Below, in pieces: positions 41,350 through 48,614 of a stretch of DNA of 64,000 nucleotides (positions within the stretch are counted from its first letter, which is position 1; each line of letters starts with the position of its first letter). Source of the DNA: Paenibacillus harenae DSM 16969 (GTDB lineage Bacteria > Bacillota > Bacilli > Paenibacillales > Paenibacillaceae); NCBI RefSeq assembly GCF_000422465.1, contig NZ_KE383843.1:372001-436000 (forward strand). The letters run 5' to 3'. The notes beneath the pieces were generated by a model. That model searched no databases and was not told where the DNA came from. It was given only the letters and a program-made list of their open reading frames with translations. The position numbers were made by a program, and so were the translations under genes.

Positions 41350-43557
41350 TCAGCTAATTTTAAACTGAGAGAGCGAGTCTTTCAGCTCGCGCGATACCGC
41401 GTCCAATTTCTCGGACAGCCGCACCATGCCGTCGCTGATGCTGAGCTGCTCGGAGCTGAGAGACGCTACTTCCTCGGACGTAGCCGACGATTCTTCCGCA
41501 ACCGCGCTGACGTTGGTCATCGCTTCCGCCAATACCAATTGCGACTGATCGAGCTGGCTGATGGAATCCGTTACGAGATTAAGCTTCTCCGCGAAATGAC
41601 CCATTTGGCCTTGCACGCTCAAGAAAATTTGATTCGCTTCCTTGACCGAACCAATCTGCTCTTGGAATAACGGGTAAGCATCCGACAGCACATGAACCGT
41701 TTCATCAATTTCGCCTCTAATTTTTTCGGTAATTTGACCGACGACGTCAATGGATTGACGCGACTGGTCGGCAAGCTTGCGAATTTCATCCGCGACTACC
41801 ATGAAGCCCTTGCCCGCAGCGCCAGCGCGTGCCGCCTCGATCGTTGCGTTCAAGGATAAAATGTTCGTTTGCTTCGTTAAGTTATTAAGCACGTCCAAAA
41901 TCTTAACGATCGAGCCGGTGCTTTCCTTGAGCGCATCGACTTTCTCAACCATCGAACGCGTCATTTCCTCCGTCATGCCCGTTTTCTCGATGAGAACGCC
42001 CATATACGCAGTACCCTGCTCGCTGGCCTTCTCAACCTCTGTGGCAGAACGCACCATTTGTTGATTCGCGTCGATTACCTTTTTCATTTGAACGTCGATA
42101 TTTGCAGTCAGGTCATTCCCCTTCTCCGCTTCAACCGCCAAGCTGGTTGCCCCGCCTGCGATCTCCTCTGTCGCGACCGCGATCTCTTTGGCCGAAATAG
42201 CCGTCTTGCGGGATGCTTCGCTCAGGTCCGTCGCCGTTAATAGAACATCCTCAGCGGAACGCGTCGTCTGCACGGCGAGATCCGTAATTTGCGCCATCAT
42301 CAGATTAAAGCTTTGACCCAGCTCGCCGATCTCATCCCGGCGCTTGTTCATCGACGAACGAACGGTCAGGTTGCCCCGGGAGCCTTCGTTCATGAGGTTT
42401 CTGAGCTTCACAAGCGGATGCGCAATCATAAGGATAACCAGCAATCCGATTGCAATGGCAAGCAGGGCCGCCACGGCTACCGTAATCCAGGTGAGCGTCT
42501 GGATAGCCTTCGCATCCCGGACAAGCTCCTTCACCGGTATGGTTCCGACCAGCTTCCAGTCCATGGCCTCGAATGTTTTGTATGCCGCCAGAACATCCAT
42601 TCCATCCGTTGAGCTGACCGTTGCGGCACCGTGCCGCGCTTCATCGCCTTCCGTTGGCAAGCTGACTTTGGACGGCTTGCCGATCAGCGACAGATCAGGG
42701 GAAGCGATATAATTGCCGCTTGCGTCCAAGATCGACATTTCGCTGTCCTTGCCGAGAACGACATCGCCGTAACGATTGGTCACCGTCCCTAGCGCAACCT
42801 CCAACAGCAATACATAGGAGGCTTCATTCGACGTCGTATCCTTTAGAAGCCGGCTTATCCCTATCGTTTTTACATCCGACTGTCCGGCAAGTCCTTCAGG
42901 CTGAGGTGCGATCCAGTTCGTTTTGCCTGACAAGTCTACCGTTTCCTTGAACCATTCCGACTGCATCAGCTTGTCCGCGCTGCTCGCGTTGGCGGATCCG
43001 GCTGTGACCGGGGTTAAGGCAGGATTGATCGGCAGCAGAATAAGTCCGCTTATGGAGTTGTTTCCCATGATGTAGCTTTGCATTTTATCGCCCAGCTTGC
43101 GGGACGCTTCAAATTTGCTGTAATCGTCGCCGCCGTCCATCATCAATCGAACGGTTTCGTGGAAATCCTTGTCAATTAGAATTTGAAGCGTCAAGTCCTC
43201 GTACGTTTTAAAAATAACGTCCAAGTTGCTCGCGACCTGATTAACGGTCTGAAAGCTGGCGTCCGACACCTTGTTTTCTATGATTTGCTTGGATTTCGAA
43301 TAAGCCATTAGTCCTACTGTCAATACGCATGCGATAATGCTGCAAAAAATAATGAGAAACAGCTTCATTCCGACAGACTTGATCGGATTGGACAGCTTCG
43401 TTTCTTTCATGGCCTCCTTCGTTGCTTTCGATAATGCCTTCAAGCTTGATTGCGCTTTCATCGCAAGCTCGGAACGATCTTTGCCCGTTGCGTTCGATGT
43501 AGATTCGTTCTCTTCCTGCTTCGAATTTTTCTCTTTTTTCTCTTCTTCCTTTTTCAT
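41350..43557 (-). CDS. Methyl-accepting chemotaxis protein with dCache-type sensor
   Basis: About 735 residues. Two membrane helices (~65-90 and ~355-380) flank a ~265-residue extracytoplasmic sensor of Cache type (LDASGNYIASPDLSLIG, VAAYKTFEAMDWKLVGTIPV-like end). Then HAMP and a signalling domain with the hairpin tip LTKQTNILSLNATIEAARAG and ADEIRKLADQSRQS, which contacts CheA and CheW. Unusually, ~60 charged residues rich in Lys, Glu and Ser precede the first helix (MKKEEEKKEKNSKQEEN...). Ligand unknown. I prefer the ATG at 43557 to the in-frame codon at 43602. Confidence 0.92.
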   Translation of the reverse strand: MKKEEEKKEKNSKQEENESTSNATGKDRSELAMKAQSSLKALSKATKEAMKETKLSNPIKSVGMKLFLIIFCSIIACVLTVGLMAYSKSKQIIENKVSDASFQTVNQVASNLDVIFKTYEDLTLQILIDKDFHETVRLMMDGGDDYSKFEASRKLGDKMQSYIMGNNSISGLILLPINPALTPVTAGSANASSADKLMQSEWFKETVDLSGKTNWIAPQPEGLAGQSDVKTIGISRLLKDTTSNEASYVLLLEVALGTVTNRYGDVVLGKDSEMSILDASGNYIASPDLSLIGKPSKVSLPTEGDEARHGAATVSSTDGMDVLAAYKTFEAMDWKLVGTIPVKELVRDAKAIQTLTWITVAVAALLAIAIGLLVILMIAHPLVKLRNLMNEGSRGNLTVRSSMNKRRDEIGELGQSFNLMMAQITDLAVQTTRSAEDVLLTATDLSEASRKTAISAKEIAVATEEIAGGATSLAVEAEKGNDLTANIDVQMKKVIDANQQMVRSATEVEKASEQGTAYMGVLIEKTGMTEEMTRSMVEKVDALKESTGSIVKILDVLNNLTKQTNILSLNATIEAARAGAAGKGFMVVADEIRKLADQSRQSIDVVGQITEKIRGEIDETVHVLSDAYPLFQEQIGSVKEANQIFLSVQGQMGHFAEKLNLVTDSISQLDQSQLVLAEAMTNVSAVAEESSATSEEVASLSSEQLSISDGMVRLSEKLDAVSRELKDSLSQFKIS

Positions 43558-43689
43558 AGGGAAAGACACCGCCTTTAATATTGTAAGTCTAATTAGGTCC
43601 ATTGGCTGCTAGCGAATCTTGCCGAAATATGTATTTTCGATCTATTATTTAATATCGGCAGTCGCTGATCAATTCATAATACTGAAGAC

Positions 43690-43727
43690 AAAAAAAAGAG
43701 CCTTATTTTATCGAAAAAATAAGACTC
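43690..43727 (-). terminator. Terminator after the U32 gene pair
   Basis: GAGTCTTATTTT pairs with AAAATAAGGCTC (one mismatch) around TTCGAT and ends on the minus strand in eight T residues. Confidence 0.85.
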
Positions 43728-43746
43728 CGGTATTAGATCTTTCCGT

Positions 43747-45009
43747 CTACTTCTTTCCGGTTTTTTTACGCATCATATCCATCGGATAAACGGGCTTTAA
43801 TGTCCGGATGCGAATCTGCTGAAGCGGATGTCTCGCCGCATCTATTGCTTGGCCATCGGCATCGGTTATTTCCGTTACGGTTTGTTTAAAAAGGGTTCCC
43901 TGCGGCCCGACGAATTCCACCTCTTGCCCAAGCTTGAAATGGTTGCGCTGCTGCACGGTCGCAAATCCCGTACCGGCATCATAATCAAGCACGACACCGG
44001 CAAAATCATAAGGGGCCGCCTTTTCTTCCGGCTCGTAAATATGATCCTCCGGTCCTGGAGTATCCAGGAAAAAGCCCGTGTTCAGCGGCCTGTTGGCAGC
44101 TTTGTTGATCTCCTCTATCCACTCCGGCTTGACGACGAAGTCCGCCGGATTCTCGAAATACGAATCGATCGCCTGCCGATAAACGTTAACGACCGTAGCC
44201 ACGTAATGAATGCTCTTCATCCGGCCTTCAATTTTGAAGCTGTCCACGCCGACCTCGATCAGCTCGGGCAAATATTCGATCATGCACAAATCCTTGGAGC
44301 CCATCGTAAACTTGTCTTCGTCCTCCGGATAAAGCGGCATATCGTCAACGAACAGGTCATACTTCCAGCGGCATGACTGCGAGCATCCGCCGCGGTTTGA
44401 ATCCCGGTCCGTGAAATGATTCGATAGCACGCACCGGCCGGAGAAAGACGAGCACATCGCACCGTGGATGAAGGCTTCGATTTCAATATCGACATGCTTC
44501 TTAATTTCCGCAATATCCTTAAAGCTCGTCTCACGGGCTAATACGACGCGAGGCAAACCTTCTTCCTTCCAAAATTGGACCGCCTGCCAATTCAACGTCG
44601 ATTGCTGCGTGCTCAAGTGGACCTCCAGCTTCGGCGCTGCCCGCTGTGCTGTCTCAATGATGACGGGATCAGCCGCAATAATCGCGGATATGCCGGCTTC
44701 CTCCAAGCTTCGCAAATAGTCCTCCAAGCCTTCGATATCTTCATTGTGGGCATAGATGTTCGTTGCGACGAATACTTTGGCTCCGTACCTGTTCGCGAAT
44801 TCCACGCCCTCCTTCATTTCCTCAAAGCTGAAGTTATCCGCATTGGAACGGAGACCGTATTTTTGTCCGCCTATATAAACGGCATCGGCGCCGTAATGAA
44901 CCGCAAATTTCAGCTTCTCCAAATTGCCGGCCGGTGCAAGCAGCTCTGGCTTGTTCAGGCGATGGCGCTTTCCTTGGTACCGCTGGGTTGTTTTCTCTGT
45001 AACCGTCAT
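43747..45009 (-). CDS. U32 family tRNA hydroxylation protein TrhP2-like (YrrO)
   Basis: A 420-residue peptidase-U32 family protein. The N-terminal barrel opens KPELLAPAGNLEKLKFAVHY with GADAVYIGGQKYGLRSNADN. The family signature follows: EAFIHGAMCSSFSGRCVLS and NRGGCSQSCRWKYDL, four or more cysteines that fit an iron-sulfur site. The C-terminal RNA-binding-like beta domain (FKLGQEVEFVGP) is present. B. subtilis YrrO/TrhP2 makes 5-hydroxyuridine at tRNA position 34 with YrrN/TrhP1 and prephenate. It lies 18 bp after its partner gene. Confidence 0.9.
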   Translation of the reverse strand: MTVTEKTTQRYQGKRHRLNKPELLAPAGNLEKLKFAVHYGADAVYIGGQKYGLRSNADNFSFEEMKEGVEFANRYGAKVFVATNIYAHNEDIEGLEDYLRSLEEAGISAIIAADPVIIETAQRAAPKLEVHLSTQQSTLNWQAVQFWKEEGLPRVVLARETSFKDIAEIKKHVDIEIEAFIHGAMCSSFSGRCVLSNHFTDRDSNRGGCSQSCRWKYDLFVDDMPLYPEDEDKFTMGSKDLCMIEYLPELIEVGVDSFKIEGRMKSIHYVATVVNVYRQAIDSYFENPADFVVKPEWIEEINKAANRPLNTGFFLDTPGPEDHIYEPEEKAAPYDFAGVVLDYDAGTGFATVQQRNHFKLGQEVEFVGPQGTLFKQTVTEITDADGQAIDAARHPLQQIRIRTLKPVYPMDMMRKKTGKK

Positions 45010-45027
45010 TCTCTCTACCTCCTGCTA

Positions 45028-45960
45028 TCAATACACCTGCTCTTTATAAAAGAAACCATAGCTCAGCTCGCGATTCGGATCCTGCGCTTCGCGGATCCTA
45101 TCCAGCCACTCCTCTTGAAACGTATAGCCTTGCGGATCCGCTATGTAGGCATCGATCGCTTGCCGGTAGGCGCGAATGACGATTTCGTTATAATCAATGG
45201 ACTTCATAATGCCTTCCACCTTTAAGCTGGCCACGCCGGCATCCATGAGCTCATGCAAATTTTCAATCATGCATATATCATCCGAGCTCATTATATGCGT
45301 TCCGTTCGCATCCTCGAATATCGGATAACGCTCATCCTTCCGTTCCGCTTCCATAACGTATAATCCGCGGTCCTTGTCCCTTCGATCAAGCCTGTCCGTC
45401 TCCTGCTGATGCTCCATGTAACTGTTCACCAGCGAGCGCTTGGAATGATAAATGTTCGTCATCCCGTGTACTTGCACCTGCAGCTCGAGCGCCGTGCTTG
45501 CGGCCGTTTCAACGATCTGCTCCATATTGAGCTCTCGCGCCAGCACAAACCGAGAAGCCCCTCTGCGTCCCCAATAGTCGGCCGTGACGTAGTTCGTCGA
45601 TGTCATTTCCGCATTCCAGTGCAAGGCTATACCGGGCGCATGCACCCGCGCAGCCATAAGAACGGCGGGATCGCCGAATACGATCGCGTCGACGCCCGTT
45701 TCTGCGAGAGCGGCCATGTAGGCTTGCAGGCTTTCCACGGCTTCGTTATCCATCAAATTGTTAACCGCCGCATAGATTTTAACGCCTGTTGGGTTGGCGA
45801 TTCGGACGGCCTCGGCTATTTGATCTATAGGAAATTCACCGGGCAGCCGCATTCCGTAACGGGCTTCGCCGATCACGAAGGCATCGGCGCCTGCGGCTAT
45901 CAGCCGCTCCAGCTCGTTCAGCGAAGCAGCGGTAGTCAGTAACTCCGGCTTGTATGACAT
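45028..45960 (-). CDS. U32 family tRNA hydroxylation protein TrhP1-like (YrrN)
   Basis: A 310-residue U32 protein with the same barrel (KPELLTTAASLNELERLIAA, GADAFVIGEARYGMRLPGEF) and the ending IMKSIDYNEIVIRAYRQAID. The cysteine-rich signature is absent: the matching stretch reads QVHGMTNIYHSKRSLVNSYM. It therefore probably cannot hold the cluster itself and works with its cysteine-bearing neighbour, as B. subtilis YrrN does with YrrO. The methyltransferase gene usually next to it (yrrM/trmR) is not here. Confidence 0.88.
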   Translation of the reverse strand: MSYKPELLTTAASLNELERLIAAGADAFVIGEARYGMRLPGEFPIDQIAEAVRIANPTGVKIYAAVNNLMDNEAVESLQAYMAALAETGVDAIVFGDPAVLMAARVHAPGIALHWNAEMTSTNYVTADYWGRRGASRFVLARELNMEQIVETAASTALELQVQVHGMTNIYHSKRSLVNSYMEHQQETDRLDRRDKDRGLYVMEAERKDERYPIFEDANGTHIMSSDDICMIENLHELMDAGVASLKVEGIMKSIDYNEIVIRAYRQAIDAYIADPQGYTFQEEWLDRIREAQDPNRELSYGFFYKEQVY

Positions 45961-46017
45961 AGGATTTTCCCCCCTCGAAAAATAACGGCTGCAGCTTCGT
46001 ATTTCGTTCTATTCGAT

Positions 46018-47130
46018 TTAACCTGCAGCTTGATTACTTTTCTCGATGTTTTTCAAATGCTCTTGATATGTCTTCGCGAATAGATGCGACTGGCTGCCGT
46101 CTTTTTTCGTCACATAGAACAAATAATCGGATTCCTCCGGATATAATGCGGCAGTAATCGAAGCCATGCTCGGACTTGCGATAGGTCCCGGCGGCAACCC
46201 CTCGACCTTGTACGTATTGTACGGGCTGTCTATCTGCAAATCCTTCTCGTACAATCTCTCCTTTGGTTTATCGAGGGAATATTGTACGGTCGCGTCAATT
46301 TGCAGCATCATGCCGTCCTCAATCCGGTTATAAATAACGCCGGCGACAAGAGCGCGCTCCTCGTCGATGACCACTTCCCGCTCGACAAGCGAAGCAATCG
46401 TAAGCAGCTCATGCAGCGTCATCTTTTTCTCTTCAAGGACATCCATCCAGCCTTCAGGCAGCACTTCCAGCTTGCGGTCCAGTTCGGATAACATCCGTCT
46501 TATGATATCCTCCTCCGTACTCCCCTTTTTCAATTCATACGTTTCCGGGAACAGATATCCCTCCAGCTTCTGGTGAAGCTTATCATTTTCCGGAATGGAA
46601 CGTACGGCCTCCGCGTCGCCGTATGCGGTATTCGTAGCAGCCAGCTTTATAAATTTATCCCGGTCTATCAGCTTCTCTGCCGCAAGCTTGTCCGCGATTT
46701 GCAGTACGGTGAAGCCTTCAGGTATCGTAAAGCGAATCGTCTCCACTGCCACCGTATCGCCGGCGTTCAGCTTCGCGATAATCGCATCATGCTCCATTCC
46801 CGGGTTAAGCTCATAGAGGCCCGCTTGAAAGCGCGCACCCTGATCATTCAGTTTTAAATAGTACTTGAAAATAAATGAGTTCTTAATAATGCCGTTCTGC
46901 TCCAGCAAATCGGCAACCTCGTTTGCCGAGGTTCCCTTGGGAATTTCAACCTTTACCGCGTCGCCGGCCTTTGTCGGCTGCAGGCTGCTCCAGACGTATA
47001 AGGCGAAGCTTCCCGCAGCGATGATCATGATACTTAGCAGGCTCAGTATAACCCACAAGGTAATACGGCTGCGCTTCGGACCCGAAATTTGATTATCGTT
47101 ATACTCCGGGCGCTGTGATGACTTGTTCAA
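46018..47130 (-). CDS. mltG: Endolytic murein transglycosylase MltG
   Basis: A 370-residue YceG/MltG protein. A basic N-terminus and one membrane helix (VILSLLSIMIIAAGSFALYV) are followed by a LysM-like part (VKVEIPKGTSANEVADLLEQ) and the catalytic domain with LLTIASLVEREVVIDEERAL, where the first Glu of the pair is catalytic, and VQYSLDKPKERLY and YNTYKVEGLPPGPIASPS. It cuts nascent glycan strands at the outer membrane face. It has its own upstream spacer with a terminator and a decayed repeat. Confidence 0.94.
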   Translation of the reverse strand: MNKSSQRPEYNDNQISGPKRSRITLWVILSLLSIMIIAAGSFALYVWSSLQPTKAGDAVKVEIPKGTSANEVADLLEQNGIIKNSFIFKYYLKLNDQGARFQAGLYELNPGMEHDAIIAKLNAGDTVAVETIRFTIPEGFTVLQIADKLAAEKLIDRDKFIKLAATNTAYGDAEAVRSIPENDKLHQKLEGYLFPETYELKKGSTEEDIIRRMLSELDRKLEVLPEGWMDVLEEKKMTLHELLTIASLVEREVVIDEERALVAGVIYNRIEDGMMLQIDATVQYSLDKPKERLYEKDLQIDSPYNTYKVEGLPPGPIASPSMASITAALYPEESDYLFYVTKKDGSQSHLFAKTYQEHLKNIEKSNQAAG

Positions 47131-47179
47131 CCTTAGACCTCCTCGTTATTTTACGAAACCGTTTATCATCCAAGCAATG

Positions 47180-47204
47180 AATCTTATAAATGGTTAGAAT
47201 TCAA
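47180..47204 (+). repeat. Decayed fragment of the two-hairpin repeat
   Basis: AATCTTATAAATGGTTAGAA and the following bases match the end of copies C and D (AATCTTATAAATTCTTAGAA) at all but two positions. Upstream AAACCGTTT recalls the repeat's middle. Hairpin 1 is missing. Confidence 0.5.
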
Positions 47205-47233
47205 CAAAAGAGCGGTTATCAGCCGCCCTTTTG
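47205..47233 (-). terminator. Terminator before mltG
   Basis: On the minus strand AAAAGGGCGG pairs with CCGCTCTTTT (one mismatch) around CTGATAA. It ends the alaS-to-DUF1292 transcript. Confidence 0.7.
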
Positions 47234-47259
47234 TCTACTGCATATGTTCTTGTAGCCCC

Positions 47260-47571
47260 TCACGGCCGCTCGTCGTCCGCAAACAATAAGTCGTCATATG
47301 CTTCTGACGCAGCTTCCCATTCTTCATCATCCTCGATTGTTTCCAAATGAGGCTCTCCGTTCGTATGAACGACGCGAAACAGCTCAACCTCATCCTCGCG
47401 CCGCATCTGTTCGGACTGGAGAGCGGCGTAGACGCGATCCCCCAGTTGAAACTCGGCTTTAATATCGAAAGCCAGGGCGTTACCGTCCTCTGCCTCTAAT
47501 TCGATCTCGTTTCCGAACGCTTCCTTTAGGCTGTTCAGCTTCCTCACTGCCGCTTGTTCCGGGCCGGTCAT
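47260..47571 (-). CDS. DUF1292 family protein (second copy)
   Basis: A 103-residue acidic protein with the DUF1292 pattern: a beta-rich region (DRVYAALQSEQMRREDEVEL) and the closing IEDDEEWEAASEAYDDLLF. It starts at an ATG overlapping the stop of the preceding DUF1292 gene (TAATG) and has GGAGGAG upstream. The two neighbours are clear paralogues from a tandem duplication, with this one more diverged from B. subtilis YrzB. The biochemical function of the family is unknown. Confidence 0.87.
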   Translation of the reverse strand: MTGPEQAAVRKLNSLKEAFGNEIELEAEDGNALAFDIKAEFQLGDRVYAALQSEQMRREDEVELFRVVHTNGEPHLETIEDDEEWEAASEAYDDLLFADDERP

Positions 47572-47867
47572 TAGTTCTGCTCCTCCAACTCGCCCAGCAG
47601 CGTGTTGAATGTTTCTTCAACCATGTTCCATTCTTCCTCGTCCTCGATCGTGTAGAGCTTCAGGTCGTCGCCTTCCTCCTCGTAGCGGAAAGCGTATACT
47701 TCGTCTTCTTCATCGTTTTCGCTGGCAAGCGGAACGACCATCATATATTTCTGATCGGAACCATCAACCTCGAACTTCATGATGACCTCGAATTCTTCTT
47801 CATTTCCTTCTTCGTCCGGGATATAAATAATTTCCGGCTCTTCAAATTCCATATCTTCTTTTGTCAT
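47571..47867 (-). CDS. DUF1292 family protein (YrzB-like)
   Basis: A 99-residue, very acidic protein: IIYIPDEEGNEEEFEVIMKF, YMMVVPLASENDEEDEVYAF, and LYTIEDEEEWNMVEETFNTL. This matches YrzB, which in B. subtilis sits between ruvX and mltG as here. I prefer the ATG at 47867, preceded by AAAGGTGAGGG, over a GTG 12 bases earlier. Function unknown; conserved linkage to ruvX and alaS is its main clue. Confidence 0.92.
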   Translation of the reverse strand: MTKEDMEFEEPEIIYIPDEEGNEEEFEVIMKFEVDGSDQKYMMVVPLASENDEEDEVYAFRYEEEGDDLKLYTIEDEEEWNMVEETFNTLLGELEEQN

Positions 47868-47875
47868 GTTTACCC

Positions 47876-48292
47876 TCACCTTTTCGCTTTAGAATCGAGA
47901 TAATTTTGCAAAATAAGCATCGCCGCCATTTTGTCTATGACAAGCCTGCGCTTCTTCCGACTGACATCCGCTTCAAGAAGCGTTCGCTCGGCAGCTACTG
48001 TTGTCAGCCTTTCATCCCAAAGGTGAACAGGTATGTTTAGCTTTTGCTGAAGCTGTTCTGCAAATGCGATGCAAATTTCACCACGCGGACCAATTGTTCC
48101 ATTCATGTTTTTCGGCAGGCCGACGACAATCTCGCTAACCTCATGCTCCTTCACCAGGTCCGCAATGCGGTCAAACTCCCCTGCGTCGCGCCTGCGTTCA
48201 ACAACCCCGATTCCTTGCGCGGTCCAGCGAAACGCATCGCTGACGGCAACGCCAATGTTACGGTCGCCGTAGTCCAATCCCATTAATCTCAT
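47876..48292 (-). CDS. ruvX: Holliday junction resolvase-like protein RuvX/YqgF
   Basis: A 138-residue RNase H-fold protein. It opens MRLMGLDYGDRNIGVAVSDA (first catalytic Asp), has VVGLPKNMNGTIGPRGE, LWDERLTTVAAERTLLEADV, and IDKMAAMLILQNYLD with the final Asp. In bacteria YqgF is linked to processing of pre-16S rRNA 5' ends; the resolvase role is less certain. It lies between ireB and the DUF1292 genes in the alaS operon. Confidence 0.95.
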   Translation of the reverse strand: MRLMGLDYGDRNIGVAVSDAFRWTAQGIGVVERRRDAGEFDRIADLVKEHEVSEIVVGLPKNMNGTIGPRGEICIAFAEQLQQKLNIPVHLWDERLTTVAAERTLLEADVSRKKRRLVIDKMAAMLILQNYLDSKAKR

Positions 48293-48317
48293 TTCTTGTC
48301 CGGCTCCTGACCCTTGA

Positions 48318-48578
48318 TTATTGTTTCTTGTGGTTCAAATAAAACCGGACAAGCTCTTCGATCAATTCGTCCCGTTCCTTCTTGCGAATCAAACTTCTGG
48401 CGTTGTTGTGCCGCGGGATATACGCGGGGTCTCCGGACAGCAAATACCCAACGATCTGGTTAATCGGATTATACTCTTTCTCCAGGAGCGCCTCATGCAC
48501 GGACAGCAGAATATCCTGAGAAGATTCAGCCCCTTCTGCCTTCACGTTAAACTTCATCGTTTTGTCCATGGAACTCAT
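48318..48578 (-). CDS. IreB family regulatory phosphoprotein (YrzL)
   Basis: An 86-residue protein with MDKTMKFNVKAEGAE, ILLSVHEALLEKEYNPINQI, VGYLLSGDPAYIPRHNNARS and IRKKERDELIEELVRFYL. IreB is a substrate of the PASTA kinase IreK in enterococci, where it affects cephalosporin resistance. Threonines near the N-terminus, the region phosphorylated there, are present. It follows alaS closely, as in B. subtilis. I start it at the ATG at 48578 after GAGGTG. Confidence 0.93.
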   Translation of the reverse strand: MSSMDKTMKFNVKAEGAESSQDILLSVHEALLEKEYNPINQIVGYLLSGDPAYIPRHNNARSLIRKKERDELIEELVRFYLNHKKQ

Positions 48579-48614
48579 CGCCAGCACCTCGCTTTCAACC
48601 GCTTTTCATTCCTA

